Assembly: GCF_000473325.1 (NCBI RefSeq)
Contig: NZ_KI421513.1
Span: 954,217-1,018,216, forward strand
Direction of reading: 5' to 3'
DNA length: 64,000 nucleotides
From: Leisingera caerulea DSM 24564
GTDB taxonomy: Bacteria > Pseudomonadota > Alphaproteobacteria > Rhodobacterales > Rhodobacteraceae
Shown one piece after another: positions 1 to 8,995 of this stretch. The notes under the pieces were generated by a model, which ran no database searches, was not told the origin of the DNA, and was given only the letters and a program-made list of their open reading frames with translations. The position numbers and the translations under genes are program-made. How positions within the stretch are numbered: position 1 is the first letter of the stretch; every line of letters starts with the position of its first letter.

Positions 1-106
1 CGGAAGAGACGGAGGCATGGGTCACGGCGCGCTGCAGCAGGTCGGGGCGGGCAAACTTATGCCCGATCCGATCCTCGAACGCGCGCAATTCCTTGGACAG
101 TTTCAC
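1..106 (-). CDS. rnc: Ribonuclease III, N-terminal fragment (cut by window edge)
   Basis: The first 35 codons are visible. They read as the start of the RNase III endonuclease domain, ending in the characteristic LQRAVTHAS stretch of the first helices. RNase III cuts double-stranded RNA and matures rRNA. The start is a GTG whose first bases overlap the lepB stop (GTGA, 103-106), so translation is probably coupled to lepB. lepB followed by rnc is the standard proteobacterial order. The catalytic motif lies beyond the window edge and cannot be checked. Confidence 0.9.
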   Translation of the reverse strand, partial: MKLSKELRAFEDRIGHKFARPDLLQRAVTHASVSS

Positions 107-939
107 TCGATCCCCTTGAAGAAACGGTCGCCGCGCCAGGTCCAGAAGTAGAGCATGGACCGCCCGGCGGAGGAGAACATAATCCGGTCGGCCCGGCCGA
201 TCAGGTTTTCGTAAGGCACAAAGCCAACCCCGCCGGCAGACTGCGGCAAGCGGCTGTCGGAGGAGTTGTCCCGGTTGTCGCCCATGAAGAAATAGTGCCC
301 TTCCGGAACCTGGTAGACGCCGGTGTGGTCCATGCCCTGGTTGGTGATGTTAAGCACGATATGCTCATTGCCGCCCGGCAGGGTCTCCAGCTTGCGCGAC
401 TTCTTGCAGACGGCGCCCTGGCCGACAGGCGCATTTTCACAGCGCGGGAAGGAGCCCTGCGGCCCCTGGCGTTCCATCACTTCCTCGAACTGGCCCGCAT
501 CCTGCAGCTTGACCGGCGCGCCGTTGATGAACAGCACGCCGTTCTTCATCTGAATCTTGTCGCCCGGCAGGCCGACCAGCCGCTTGATGAAGTCATTGCC
601 GTTGACCGGGTGGCGGAACACCACCACGTCGCCGCGTTCCGGCTGTCCGCCCATCAGGCGGGTGTTGTCACCGTCCAGAAAACCGCAGATGTCCTTGGCG
701 TCGATGTTCAGCCCGACCGCCCCGATACGCACGCTGGGGCAAGAGGCATAGGAATAGCCATAGGCCATCTTGTTGACGAACAGGAAATCCCCGATCAGCA
801 GGGTTTCCTTCATCGATCCGGAGGGTATCCAGAAGGGCTGAAAAAACAGGGTGCGGAAGACACCGGCGATCAGCAGCGCGTAGACGATCGTTTTGATCGT
901 CTCAAGGATCGAACTGCCGGTCTTTGCTTTGGCCGTCAT
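103..939 (-). CDS. lepB: Signal peptidase I
   Basis: Inner-membrane serine protease that removes signal peptides from exported proteins. The 278-residue product has an N-terminal membrane segment (about residues 14-33), the nucleophile motif PSGSM with Ser42, and the general-base Lys119 in the IKRLVGLPGD motif. A GDNRDNSSDSR box near residue 220 is the usual C-terminal signature. I chose the ATG at 939 because GGAG lies 6-7 bases upstream; the frame stays open to 996, but that extension has no matching family sequence that I recognise. The gene lies between acpS and rnc in the minus-strand operon. Confidence 0.97.
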   Translation of the reverse strand: MTAKAKTGSSILETIKTIVYALLIAGVFRTLFFQPFWIPSGSMKETLLIGDFLFVNKMAYGYSYASCPSVRIGAVGLNIDAKDICGFLDGDNTRLMGGQPERGDVVVFRHPVNGNDFIKRLVGLPGDKIQMKNGVLFINGAPVKLQDAGQFEEVMERQGPQGSFPRCENAPVGQGAVCKKSRKLETLPGGNEHIVLNITNQGMDHTGVYQVPEGHYFFMGDNRDNSSDSRLPQSAGGVGFVPYENLIGRADRIMFSSAGRSMLYFWTWRGDRFFKGIE

Positions 940-997
940 CAGGCTCTCCGGTTTGGAAACAAGGTCCGGGGCTACATGCGGGCCTGAGGGGGCCAAG

Positions 998-1429
998 TCA
1001 AGTTCCCGAAGCCGATTCCGCCGGGTCGCTGGCGATCGGACGCGCTTCGATCACCACAAAGGCCTGCGCCCAGGGGTGGTCGTCGGTCAGTGTCACGTGG
1101 ATCACCGCCTCATGGTCGGGCGGGGTCATCTCGCGCAGCCGGTCGGCGGCCCAGCCGGTCACATGCATCACCGGCTGGCCGGTGCGCAGGTTGGAGACCG
1201 CCATGTCCTTCCAGGCGATCCCCATGCGCAAGCCGGTGCCCAGCGCCTTGGAGCAGGCTTCCTTGGCGGCCCAGCGCTTGGCGTAGGTGCCCGCCACATC
1301 GCGGCGGCGCTCAGCCTTGCGCTGCTCTATTTCGGTAAAAACCCGGTTGCGGAACCGGTCCCCGAACCGGTCCAGGGTGCGCTGGATCCGCTCGATATTG
1401 GCAAGATCGGTTCCGACGCCCAGGATCAT
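998..1429 (-). CDS. acpS: Holo-[acyl-carrier-protein] synthase
   Basis: Transfers 4'-phosphopantetheine from CoA to the serine of apo-ACP, activating fatty acid synthesis. At 143 residues it has the normal length of AcpS-type enzymes. Visible motifs are the metal-binding GTDL at residues 6-9 (Asp8) and WAAKEA around Glu57, both diagnostic. The ATG at 1429 overlaps the stop of the upstream membrane protein gene as ATGA. The frame is open further upstream, but that part is only the shadow of the neighbour. It belongs to the pdxJ-lepB operon. Confidence 0.97.
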   Translation of the reverse strand: MILGVGTDLANIERIQRTLDRFGDRFRNRVFTEIEQRKAERRRDVAGTYAKRWAAKEACSKALGTGLRMGIAWKDMAVSNLRTGQPVMHVTGWAADRLREMTPPDHEAVIHVTLTDDHPWAQAFVVIEARPIASDPAESASGT

Positions 1430-1845
1430 TCTTGCAGCCGTTTCAAACCCAGCTTGATGCCATGGCCCAGAAACAGCCGGTTGACCATCAGGATGACCGC
1501 CAGCAGCAGCACACAGACACCCGCCAGGAACAGGACCGGAACCGTCTGCCGCGCCTCCACCACCACCGGATTGTCCCAGTAAAGCGGCAGCTGCACAACC
1601 GTCAGCACTGCCACAACCCCGGTCATCGCTGCCGCGTTGACCCAAGCTGCCTTGCCTGACAGCGGCGCCCGGGTGGCTTGCGCAATGCGCATCCCCTCCA
1701 GCACCGAGGCAAACATCGGCGGCAGCACGGTCGCGAGCCCGGTCGGCAATTCAACACCGAATTGCGCCAGCAGCAGTCCCAGCAGCAGCATCGCGACAGA
1801 GGCCGCCATCCACAAGAGCCCGTAGCGGATCAGATTGACGTGCAT
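1426..1845 (-). CDS. Small four-helix membrane protein (ABZJ_00895-like family)
   Basis: A 139-residue hydrophobic protein with about four membrane segments (near residues 6-28, 32-50, 66-85 and 100-122) and a short basic tail. It resembles uncharacterised integral membrane proteins that sit between pdxJ and acpS in other roseobacters; the family name is from memory. No function is known. The ATG at 1845 follows the pdxJ stop by 7 bases and has GGAG close upstream; an ATG at 1869 would overlap pdxJ by 17 bases. Its stop overlaps the acpS start, so the two are probably coupled. Confidence 0.75.
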   Translation of the reverse strand: MHVNLIRYGLLWMAASVAMLLLGLLLAQFGVELPTGLATVLPPMFASVLEGMRIAQATRAPLSGKAAWVNAAAMTGVVAVLTVVQLPLYWDNPVVVEARQTVPVLFLAGVCVLLLAVILMVNRLFLGHGIKLGLKRLQE

Positions 1846-1852
1846 GGCTCCG

Positions 1853-2599
1853 TCACCCCCGCGCTTCATCCATCAGGCGGCGCATCTCCTGCACTGCCGG
1901 GGGCAGGCCGCGAAAGATTGCCTCGCCGATCAGGAAGTGGCCGATGTTGAGCTCCTTCACCTCCGGAAAGGCCGCAACCGGCTTCACCGTGTCATAGGTG
2001 AGGCCATGGCCTGCATGCACCTCCAGCCCCAGCGAATGGGCATAGGCAGACATGTCCCGCAGCGCCTCCAGCTCGCGGTCGCGGTCCTCGAACCGGCCTT
2101 CGGCGTGGAAGTCGCAATAGGCGCCGGTGTGCAGCTCGATCACCTCGGCACCGATCCGGTGCGCGGCCTCGATCTGCTTCTTGTCGGCGGCAATGAAGAT
2201 CGACACCCGGCATCCCGCATCCCGCAGGGGGGCAATGTAATGCGCCAGGCGATTTTCCTCGCGGGCCACTTCCAGCCCGCCTTCGGTGGTGCGCTCCTCG
2301 CGCTTTTCCGGCACGATGCAGACCGCATGCGGCTTGTGGCGCAAAGCAATCCTCTGCATCTCCTCGGTTGCTGCCATCTCGAAGTTCAGCGGCACCGTCA
2401 GCGCCTCCATCAGCGCGTCGATATCGGCGTCGGTGATGTGGCGGCGGTCTTCGCGCAGGTGCGCCGTGATGCCGTCGGCGCCCGCCTCCTCCGCCAGCTT
2501 CGCGGCGCGGACCGGGTCCGGATAGGCGCCCCCGCGGGCGTTGCGCACCGTGGCAACATGGTCGATGTTCACGCCCAGGCGCAGTTGGTTCTGTGTCAT
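1853..2599 (-). CDS. pdxJ: Pyridoxine 5'-phosphate synthase
   Basis: Condenses 1-deoxyxylulose 5-phosphate with 3-amino-2-oxopropyl phosphate to give pyridoxine 5'-phosphate in the DXP-dependent vitamin B6 pathway. The 248-residue TIM barrel starts with the family signature LGVNIDHVATVRNARGG. It contains ITAHLREDRRHI, an EMAAT segment and ELHTGAYCD, then the phosphate-binding HAGHGL and LNIGHFLIGEA. Length and motifs are standard and the protein looks fully functional. It sits in the acpS-lepB operon, as in many alphaproteobacteria. Confidence 0.98.
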   Translation of the reverse strand: MTQNQLRLGVNIDHVATVRNARGGAYPDPVRAAKLAEEAGADGITAHLREDRRHITDADIDALMEALTVPLNFEMAATEEMQRIALRHKPHAVCIVPEKREERTTEGGLEVAREENRLAHYIAPLRDAGCRVSIFIAADKKQIEAAHRIGAEVIELHTGAYCDFHAEGRFEDRDRELEALRDMSAYAHSLGLEVHAGHGLTYDTVKPVAAFPEVKELNIGHFLIGEAIFRGLPPAVQEMRRLMDEARG

Positions 2600-2705
2600 G
2601 ACAGCTGTCTCATCCGTCTGAAGTCAAAGCCTTAACCCAAAGACTAGACAGACAGCGGGCAAGAGCAAGCCTGCAGGCGATAATGGTACAATCCGGCAGC
2701 CCCGC

Positions 2706-3347
2706 TCAGGAGCCGGTGCTGACCTCGGCGCGCTGCTTGATCGCCTCGAACTTGGCCTTGATCTTGGCCCGGCGGCGCTGCTGGTAGACCCGGATCACCG
2801 GCAGGCTGAGCATGTAGCAGACCGTGGCGCAAATGATGCCCGGGATGATGCCGCCGATCATGTAAGGATAAAACACCTCGTTATAAAACAGATGCAGCCC
2901 CTGCCAGTCGGCGGGCTTGTCCATGAAGAGCGCAAACAGGTTGTCCTTCAGGTCGCCGCCAGCGGCAAGGAACTTGCCCACCAGGGATTTGTCGACCTCC
3001 TCGTCAAACTCGGTGCCCAGCAGCCAATGGCCGGTCTGCAGGCTGGCCACCCCGATCGGCACATAGGTCAGCGGGTTGCCAAAGAAGGTGGCGCTGAGCG
3101 AGGCCAGGATATTGCCGTTCATCATCCGGGCGATGATTGCCGCCACCAGGAAGTGCAGCCCGTAGAACGGCGTGAAGGTGGTGAACACCCCGGCCCAGAT
3201 GCCGCGGGCGATGCGTTCGGGCGAATCGGGCAGCCGCCGCACCCGGTGTTTCACGTACAGGAAGGCCCGGCCCCAGCCGCCGCGCGGCCAGACAAAATCC
3301 GCCAGCGCCCGGAGGGGCGAACGTCTGTCCCGGCGCCTGAATACCAA
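2706..3347 (-). CDS. DUF2062 membrane protein
   Basis: A 213-residue protein with a basic N-terminus followed by the DUF2062 signature IARGIWAGVFTTFTPFYGLHF and several hydrophobic segments. Members are inner-membrane proteins of unknown function; no enzymatic motif is visible. The start is a TTG at 3347 (MVFRRRDRR), supported by an AGGA about nine bases upstream and by my recollection that family members begin MVFKRRDRR. It lies 42 bases below rsh and 106 bases above pdxJ, within the same transcription unit. Confidence 0.88.
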   Translation of the reverse strand: MVFRRRDRRSPLRALADFVWPRGGWGRAFLYVKHRVRRLPDSPERIARGIWAGVFTTFTPFYGLHFLVAAIIARMMNGNILASLSATFFGNPLTYVPIGVASLQTGHWLLGTEFDEEVDKSLVGKFLAAGGDLKDNLFALFMDKPADWQGLHLFYNEVFYPYMIGGIIPGIICATVCYMLSLPVIRVYQQRRRAKIKAKFEAIKQRAEVSTGS

Positions 3348-3389
3348 AGCTGTCCGTCCTTCCCAGTTCCGGCTCAGAGTTTCAGCGGC

Positions 3390-5525
3390 TTACCCCGGAA
3401 AATGGCGCTCTTCCGGCTTATTCCGGAACCGCGCCACCGCGGCAACATCGCTTTCCGCCTCAAGCGTCAGCATCAGCGAGTGCAGCTGCTCCACATCCCG
3501 CAGCTCCACATTGATCATAAGCCGGTAAAAGTCTGGTTTCCTGTCAACAAATTCAAGGTCCGAGATATTGGCCTTTTTCTCGCCGATCAATGTGCAAATG
3601 CGCCCCAGCACCCCGGCATCGTTGCCGATGGTCAGCTCCAGCGTGGTGCCGTAGACAGCCGGGTGGGTGCCGCTGTGCCACTGCACGTCCATCCAGCGCT
3701 CCGGCTGCTCCTCGAATTCGCCGAGCTTGTCGCAATCGGCGGCATGCACCACCACGCCGCGGCCGCGGTAGGTGATGCCGATGATGCGCTCGCCCGGCAG
3801 CGGTTGGCAGCAGGGCGCGCGCTCGAAGCTCTGCCCCGGCTCCAGGCCGATCACCGCCCGGCGCGGCGAGATTTCGTCGCCATCGCCAGAGGTGGTCAGT
3901 TCAGGATAGACAGACTGCACCACGTCATGCGCGGTGATCTCGGCCGCGCCCAGCCTTGCAAGCAGCTCATTCACGCCGCTGGCGCGCAGCGCGCGGGCTG
4001 CGGTTTCCAGCGCCTTGTCAGTCGCCTTCTTGCCGACGTGCTCAAACGCCGAACGCGCAAGCTCATGACCCAGTTTCACAAACCGCGCCCGGTCCGCCTC
4101 GCGCAGGGCGCGGCGGATGGCGGTGCGGGCCTTGCCGGTGGTGGCGATCTCCAGCCAGCTGACCTGCGGGGTCTGGCCCTCGGCAGTGATCACATCCACC
4201 GACTGGCCGTTGCGCAGCCGGGTCCACAGCGGCACCCGGATACCATCGACCTTGGCCCCTACACAGGCATGGCCGATGCGGGTGTGGATGGCATAGGCAA
4301 AGTCGATCGGCGTGGCGCCTTTGGGCAGCTTGATCACATCGCCTTTGGGAGTGAAGCAGAACACCTGGTCCGAATACATCTCAAGCTTCACGGCTTCGAG
4401 AAATTCGTCGTGATCATCCTCGGCATCGAACTGTTCGGTCAGCGAGGCGATCCACTTGGCCGGGTCGACGGCAAAGGGGTTTTCCGACCGCACACCATCG
4501 CGGTAGGACCAATGCGCCGCCACGCCGGTTTCGGCCACGTCATGCATCTGGCGGGTGCGGATCTGCACCTCCACCCGCTTGCCGTCTCGGCCCGACACCG
4601 TGGTGTGGATCGACCGGTAACCGTTGGATTTCGGCTGGCTGATGTAGTCCTTGAACCGGCCCGGCACCGCCCGCCAGCGCTGGTGGATAGCGCCCAGCGC
4701 GCGATAGGCGTCTTCTTCGGACCCGGTAATCACCCGGAAGCCATAAATGTCCGACAGCCGTGAAAAGCCCTGGTCTTTGGCCTGCATCTTGCGCCAGATC
4801 GAATAGGGCTTCTTGGCGCGGCCAAAGACCTCTGCCTCGATCCCGGCTTTTTCCAGCTCCAGCCGCATGTCGCCGGTGATCCGGTGGATCACGTCGCCGG
4901 TTTCGCGCTGCAGGGTCACAAAGCGGCGGATGATCGACTGGCGCCCCTCCGGGTTCAGCACGCGGAAGGCCAGATCCTCCAGCTCCTCGCGCATCCACTG
5001 CATGCCCATGCGGCCTGCCAGCGGCGCATAAATATCCATTGTCTCGCGGGCCTTCTGGGCCTGCTTCTCGGGGCGCATCGCCTTGATGGTGCGCATGTTG
5101 TGCAGACGGTCGGCAAGCTTGACCAGGATCACCCGCAAATCCTTGGACATCGCCATGAACAGCTTGCGGAAGTTTTCTGCCTGCTTGGTCTCGCGGCTGG
5201 ACAGCTGCAGGTTGGTCAGCTTGGTGACGCCATCGACCAGCATCGCCACCTCACCGCCAAAGCGGCGGGCAACCTCCTCGTAAGAGGCCTTGGTGTCTTC
5301 GATGGTGTCGTGAAGCAGCGCGGTGATGATCGTCGCATCATCCAGCCGCTGTTCGGTAAGGATCGCGGCGACGGCAACAGGATGCGTGAAATAGGGCTCG
5401 CCCGAGTGGCGGAACTGGCCATCGTGCATCTGCTCGCCAAAGGCGTAGGCCTCGGCAATCCGTTCTGCATTGGTCTTGGGATTGTAGTTGCGGACCAGAG
5501 CAATCAGGTCGTCAGGGGAAATCAT
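3390..5525 (-). CDS. rsh: Bifunctional (p)ppGpp synthetase/hydrolase
   Basis: The single long RelA/SpoT homologue of alphaproteobacteria, which makes and degrades (p)ppGpp during the stringent response. The 711 residues contain an HD hydrolase domain with His72-Asp73 in HDTIED, then the synthetase domain (about 230-350, including YSIWRKMQ and DIYGFRVI). A TGS domain follows (about 385-445, FTPKGDVIKLPKGATPIDFAYAIHT), and an ACT domain closes the protein (about 635-705). The intact HD motif indicates hydrolase activity is kept. It is 38 bases downstream of rpoZ, a common arrangement. Confidence 0.97.
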   Translation of the reverse strand: MISPDDLIALVRNYNPKTNAERIAEAYAFGEQMHDGQFRHSGEPYFTHPVAVAAILTEQRLDDATIITALLHDTIEDTKASYEEVARRFGGEVAMLVDGVTKLTNLQLSSRETKQAENFRKLFMAMSKDLRVILVKLADRLHNMRTIKAMRPEKQAQKARETMDIYAPLAGRMGMQWMREELEDLAFRVLNPEGRQSIIRRFVTLQRETGDVIHRITGDMRLELEKAGIEAEVFGRAKKPYSIWRKMQAKDQGFSRLSDIYGFRVITGSEEDAYRALGAIHQRWRAVPGRFKDYISQPKSNGYRSIHTTVSGRDGKRVEVQIRTRQMHDVAETGVAAHWSYRDGVRSENPFAVDPAKWIASLTEQFDAEDDHDEFLEAVKLEMYSDQVFCFTPKGDVIKLPKGATPIDFAYAIHTRIGHACVGAKVDGIRVPLWTRLRNGQSVDVITAEGQTPQVSWLEIATTGKARTAIRRALREADRARFVKLGHELARSAFEHVGKKATDKALETAARALRASGVNELLARLGAAEITAHDVVQSVYPELTTSGDGDEISPRRAVIGLEPGQSFERAPCCQPLPGERIIGITYRGRGVVVHAADCDKLGEFEEQPERWMDVQWHSGTHPAVYGTTLELTIGNDAGVLGRICTLIGEKKANISDLEFVDRKPDFYRLMINVELRDVEQLHSLMLTLEAESDVAAVARFRNKPEERHFPG

Positions 5526-5563
5526 GTCCGGTCCGCAGCCTCAAAATTCTCGTAACGCGCGCC

Positions 5564-5917
5564 TCAGCCCTGGCCCTGGGCCTCCATCAGCGCGCGCAGC
5601 AGTTTCTCTTCCGACATGTCGTCTTCGGCAGGTTTGTCGCCATCCGCGCCCATCAGCAGAGCCATGGAATCCTCTTCCGGCTCATCAACCTCGATCTGAG
5701 TCTGGTTGCTCTCGATCAGGCGCTCGCGCAGCTCGTCGGCGCTCTGGGTCTCTTCAGCAATCTCGCGCAGGGACACAACCGGGTTCTTGTCGTTGTCGCG
5801 CTCGACGGTGATCGGAGCACCCGCCGAGATTTCGCGGGCACGATGCGCAGCCAGCATCACCAGCTCAAAGCGGTTAGGCACCTTATCTACGCAATCTTCA
5901 ACCGTCACGCGGGCCAT
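5564..5917 (-). CDS. rpoZ: RNA polymerase omega subunit
   Basis: Small subunit that helps assemble the beta' subunit of RNA polymerase. The 117-residue product begins [20 protein letters not shown] and continues with LAAHRAREI and [10 protein letters not shown], the conserved omega core. It has an acidic C-terminal tail typical of alphaproteobacteria. Omega forms part of a ppGpp site in some bacteria, and it is encoded directly upstream of rsh here. A promoter-like sequence lies just upstream (5956-5984). Confidence 0.97.
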   Translation of the reverse strand: MARVTVEDCVDKVPNRFELVMLAAHRAREISAGAPITVERDNDKNPVVSLREIAEETQSADELRERLIESNQTQIEVDEPEEDSMALLMGADGDKPAEDDMSEEKLLRALMEAQGQG

Positions 5918-5955
5918 CAGCGACTCTCCAATTCATTCCTGGTCCAGAAGGCAGA

Positions 5956-5984
5956 CATTTACGCCCAAATCTTTCTCTTGACAA
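5956..5984 (-). promoter_or_regulatory. Candidate sigma-70 promoter for rpoZ-rsh
   Basis: Read on the minus strand, TTGTCA (5984-5979) is followed after exactly 17 bases by TAAATG (5961-5956), 38 bases before the rpoZ ATG. The -35 is strong and the -10 weak, which is usual in this family. Assigned by eye only. Confidence 0.45.
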
Positions 5985-6010
5985 GGGCGGAAAACACCGC
6001 ATCGCGCGGG

Positions 6011-6580
6011 TTACAGAGGGACAACCTCCGCCACCTCTTCCGGCGGCAGGTCTGCCAGCATCTGCGTCACGGTTTTCTGCAGCACCGGATGCCGCCAGCG
6101 CGGTGCGATATCCTTGAGCGGCACCAGCACAAAGGCCCGGTCCTGGATGCGCGGATGCGGCAGGATCAGCTGCCCCGGCGCCTCCTGCATCTGTCGCTCC
6201 AGCGGCAGCCCCTGCCAGCGGGCATACCCCGCGGCGTCCGGCAGAACCGCGCCGCCGTGATCCAGCAGATCCAGATCCAGCGTGCGCATGCCCCAGCGCT
6301 GCTCCCGCACCCGGGCAAACTGCGCTTCAACTTCATGCAGCCGCGCCAGCAGATCGCCCGCGGACAGGGCTGTTTCGACCGCCACCGCGGCGTTCACATA
6401 ATCAGGACCTGCACCGGCCGGAAAGCAGGGCGTGCGGAAGAACCGCGAGACGCTGCGCAGCCTCACATCCTGCGCCTGCAGCGCGGCGATCGCCTTTGAC
6501 AAGGTTGCTTGCGGCGCATCGGCGTCAACTGGCAGGTTGCCGCCAAGCGCGATCAACGACAGTTTCCGGTTTCCGGCCAT
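6011..6580 (-). CDS. folK: 2-amino-4-hydroxy-6-hydroxymethyldihydropteridine diphosphokinase
   Basis: Transfers pyrophosphate from ATP to 6-hydroxymethyl-7,8-dihydropterin in folate synthesis. The 189-residue protein has the N-terminal ALGGNL motif, FRTPCFPAGAGPDYVNAA, and the signature RWGMRTLDLDLLDHG with the ligand aspartates. ILPHPRIQDRAFVLVPL follows, all classic HPPK blocks. It is the most upstream gene of the minus-strand group that continues with rpoZ and rsh, and it is divergent from the NYN gene across a 137-base gap in which I see no clear promoter. Confidence 0.96.
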   Translation of the reverse strand: MAGNRKLSLIALGGNLPVDADAPQATLSKAIAALQAQDVRLRSVSRFFRTPCFPAGAGPDYVNAAVAVETALSAGDLLARLHEVEAQFARVREQRWGMRTLDLDLLDHGGAVLPDAAGYARWQGLPLERQMQEAPGQLILPHPRIQDRAFVLVPLKDIAPRWRHPVLQKTVTQMLADLPPEEVAEVVPL

Positions 6581-6717
6581 TTTTGACCCTATTTCAGAAT
6601 GGCAGTATACTTGCGGCAGATGACAAATAACTTACATTAAGTCCACCCGTTTCGCCGTTTTCAAGCTCACACTCACGGAACTCCCGGCCGAGGCGGATAT
6701 ACCGGAAGGAACATTTG

Positions 6718-7287
6718 ATGTTTTACAAAGACGAACGGCTTGCGCTGTTCATAGACGGGTCGAACCTGTACGCCGCGGCTAAGGCGCTTGGGTTTGACAT
6801 CGACTACAAGCTTCTGCGGCAGGAATTCATGCGCCGCGGCAAGCTGCTGCGCGCCTTTTATTACACTGCTCTGCTGGAGAATGACGAGTATTCGCCGATC
6901 AGGCCGCTGGTGGACTGGCTGCATTACAACGGCTTCACCATGGTCACCAAGCCTGCCAAGGAATACACCGACAGCCTGGGCCGCCGCAAAGTCAAAGGCA
7001 ACATGGATATCGAGCTGACCGTCGATGCCATGGAACTGGCGCCGCGGGTGGACCATATCGTGCTGTTCTCGGGCGATGGGGATTTCCGCCCGCTGATTGC
7101 CAGCCTGCAACGCCAGGGCGTGCGTGTTTCGGTGGTTTCGACCATCCGCAGCCAGCCGCCGATGATCTCTGACGACCTGCGCCGCCAGGCCGACAATTTC
7201 ATTGAGCTGGAGGAGCTGCGCGACGTGATCGGCCGCCCGCCGCGCGAGCAGAGCGATCAGCGCTCGGCAACGGTCGCGCACGGGTGA
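6718..7287 (+). CDS. NYN domain (LabA/DUF88-type) putative ribonuclease
   Basis: A 189-residue PIN-like protein. The acidic residues expected for metal-dependent RNA cleavage are visible in LFIDGSNLY (about residue 10), KGNMDIELTVDAM and LFSGDGDFRPLI. Proteins of this family act on RNA, but the substrate here is unknown. ATG at 6718 has a strong GGAAGGAA upstream; a TTG three bases earlier is less likely. The gene stands alone, divergent from folK and convergent with the cytochrome c gene. Confidence 0.88.
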   Translation: MFYKDERLALFIDGSNLYAAAKALGFDIDYKLLRQEFMRRGKLLRAFYYTALLENDEYSPIRPLVDWLHYNGFTMVTKPAKEYTDSLGRRKVKGNMDIELTVDAMELAPRVDHIVLFSGDGDFRPLIASLQRQGVRVSVVSTIRSQPPMISDDLRRQADNFIELEELRDVIGRPPREQSDQRSATVAHG

Positions 7288-7296
7288 ACACCTGCC

Positions 7297-7334
7297 CCGG
7301 AGCGAGGCGCCGGATGGGGCGGCGCCTGCTCCGG
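7297..7334. terminator. Strong GC-rich hairpin between convergent genes
   Basis: CCGGAGC, a bulged G, and AGGCGCC pair with GGCGCCT and GCTCCGG, giving a 14-bp stem around a 9-base loop. It sits between the ends of the NYN gene (+) and the cytochrome c gene (-). There is no clear T tract, so it may act as a transcript-end stabiliser or a Rho-associated structure rather than a classic terminator. Confidence 0.5.
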
Positions 7335-7340
7335 ACTTGA

Positions 7341-7802
7341 TCAATCGCCAGCCTGACTGTTTATCTGGTTGTGGCGGGCGATGACTTCTGCTGGCCAGCG
7401 GCTCTTGATGTAGGCCAGCACTGCCAGCATCTCCTCCTCCGTCAGCACACCGGCAAAGCCGCCCATACGGCTGCGATAGCCGTCGCCGACCACCTCCGCG
7501 ACGCCGCGCCGTGTGATGTCCAGCAGCTGCGCGTCCGGGTGATGCCAGGTGTGGCCGCTTTCGTCCTGCGGCGGCGCCGGCAGGTAGCCATCGCTGTCCC
7601 GGTCCTGCCAATTGGGCTCGCCTTGCAAGTCCGCTCCGTGGCAGCTGGCACAGTTGTCCAGATACACCGCCTCGCCCAAGGCCACCGCCTGCGGGTCCCG
7701 GTACGGCAGGATCCCGGCGTCCTGCGGATCGCTCCTTGCCAGCCAGTAATACGCAGCCGCCGCCACCCCGGCCGCAGCGGTCACGGCAACCACCTGCTTC
7801 AT
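7341..7802 (-). CDS. Membrane-anchored class I cytochrome c
   Basis: A 153-residue protein with an uncleaved or cleavable hydrophobic N-terminus (about residues 3-20) and one haem-binding CASCHG motif near residue 47. A distal methionine is likely in the SRMGGF segment. It should be periplasmic and carry one covalent haem c for electron transfer; the redox partner cannot be told. ATG at 7802 is preceded by GAGGGC; the open frame upstream to 7952 overlaps the divergent ispH start and is rejected. Confidence 0.9.
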   Translation of the reverse strand: MKQVVAVTAAAGVAAAAYYWLARSDPQDAGILPYRDPQAVALGEAVYLDNCASCHGADLQGEPNWQDRDSDGYLPAPPQDESGHTWHHPDAQLLDITRRGVAEVVGDGYRSRMGGFAGVLTEEEMLAVLAYIKSRWPAEVIARHNQINSQAGD

Positions 7803-7944
7803 GCTGCCCTCATTCCAGTTGCTGTCCAAGGCGGGCTTTTGCCGCCTTCCCCCGCGGGAAGCTCCAATCACAAACCTGTGATGCCGCCCGGGCACTGGAC
7901 CTTGCCGCCTGAACCGCTTACCTCTGGCGCGCAAGGAGACGCCT

Positions 7945-8895
7945 ATGACCAAGCCAGCCCTGACCCTCTACCTCGCCGCGCCGCGCGGCTTTTGCGCCGG
8001 TGTGGACCGCGCCATCAAGATTGTCGAAATGGCGATCGGCAAATGGGGTGCGCCGGTCTATGTGCGCCACGAGATCGTGCACAATAAATACGTGGTCGAC
8101 AGCTTGCGGGAAAAAGGCGCGGTGTTTGTCGAGGAGCTGGACGAATGCCCGGACGACCGGCCGGTGATTTTTTCCGCGCACGGGGTGCCGAAATCGGTGC
8201 CTGCCGCGGCTGAGGCGCGCGAGATGATCTATGTCGATGCCACCTGCCCGCTGGTCTCCAAGGTGCATATCGAGGCCCAGCGCCACGCGGAAAACGGCCT
8301 GCAGATGATCATGATCGGCCACAAGGGCCACCCGGAAACCATCGGCACAATGGGCCAGCTGCCGGAGGGCGAGGTACTGCTGGTGGAGACCGTCGCGGAC
8401 GTGGCCACGGTGGAGGTGCGCGACCCGGACAGTTTGGCTTATGTGACTCAGACCACCCTGTCGGTCGATGACACCAAGGGCATCGTCGCGGCGCTGGAGG
8501 AGCGTTTCCCAAACATCATCGGCCCGCACAAGGAAGACATCTGTTATGCCACCACCAACCGCCAGGAGGCGGTGAAGTCGGTAGCCCCCAAAGCAGACGC
8601 CCTGCTGGTGGTCGGCGCGCCGAACTCCTCCAACTCGCGCCGCCTGGTTGAGGTCGGCGCCAAGAACGGCTGTGATTATGCCCAGTTGGTGCAGCGCGCC
8701 GAAAACATTGACTGGCGCGCCCTGGAGGGCATCCGCTCCGTCGCCATCACCGCCGGCGCCTCCGCCCCCGAACTGCTGGTCAATGAAGTGATCGACGCCT
8801 TCCGGGCACGGTACGACGTGACCGTGGAAATCGTGGAGACCGCGGTGGAAACGGTGGAATTCAAGGTGCCGCGCGTCTTACGGCAGCCTGCGTAA
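7945..8895 (+). CDS. ispH: 4-hydroxy-3-methylbut-2-enyl diphosphate reductase
   Basis: Last enzyme of the MEP isoprenoid pathway; its iron-sulfur cluster reduces HMBPP to IPP and DMAPP. The 316-residue protein has the three cluster cysteines Cys17 (PRGFCAGV), Cys101 (DATCPL) and Cys200 ([10 protein letters not shown]), the catalytic-loop HKGHPET (Glu131), and the substrate-binding SSNSRRL. AAGGAG lies upstream of the ATG. It is divergent from the cytochrome c gene. Confidence 0.98.
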   Translation: MTKPALTLYLAAPRGFCAGVDRAIKIVEMAIGKWGAPVYVRHEIVHNKYVVDSLREKGAVFVEELDECPDDRPVIFSAHGVPKSVPAAAEAREMIYVDATCPLVSKVHIEAQRHAENGLQMIMIGHKGHPETIGTMGQLPEGEVLLVETVADVATVEVRDPDSLAYVTQTTLSVDDTKGIVAALEERFPNIIGPHKEDICYATTNRQEAVKSVAPKADALLVVGAPNSSNSRRLVEVGAKNGCDYAQLVQRAENIDWRALEGIRSVAITAGASAPELLVNEVIDAFRARYDVTVEIVETAVETVEFKVPRVLRQPA

Positions 8896-8995
8896 ACGCA
8901 CGCACCCTGAAAGCGACCCAGGTTACAGAAAACACTCCCGCCGCGGGCTAATCGTGTTACGCATTAGTCCCGGGGCATTTTCTGGAGCCGCATAC

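Noticed and set aside
2892..4763. 623-codon open frame antisense to rsh
   Set aside because: Shadow of the rsh reading frame; no start signal and no recognisable motifs.
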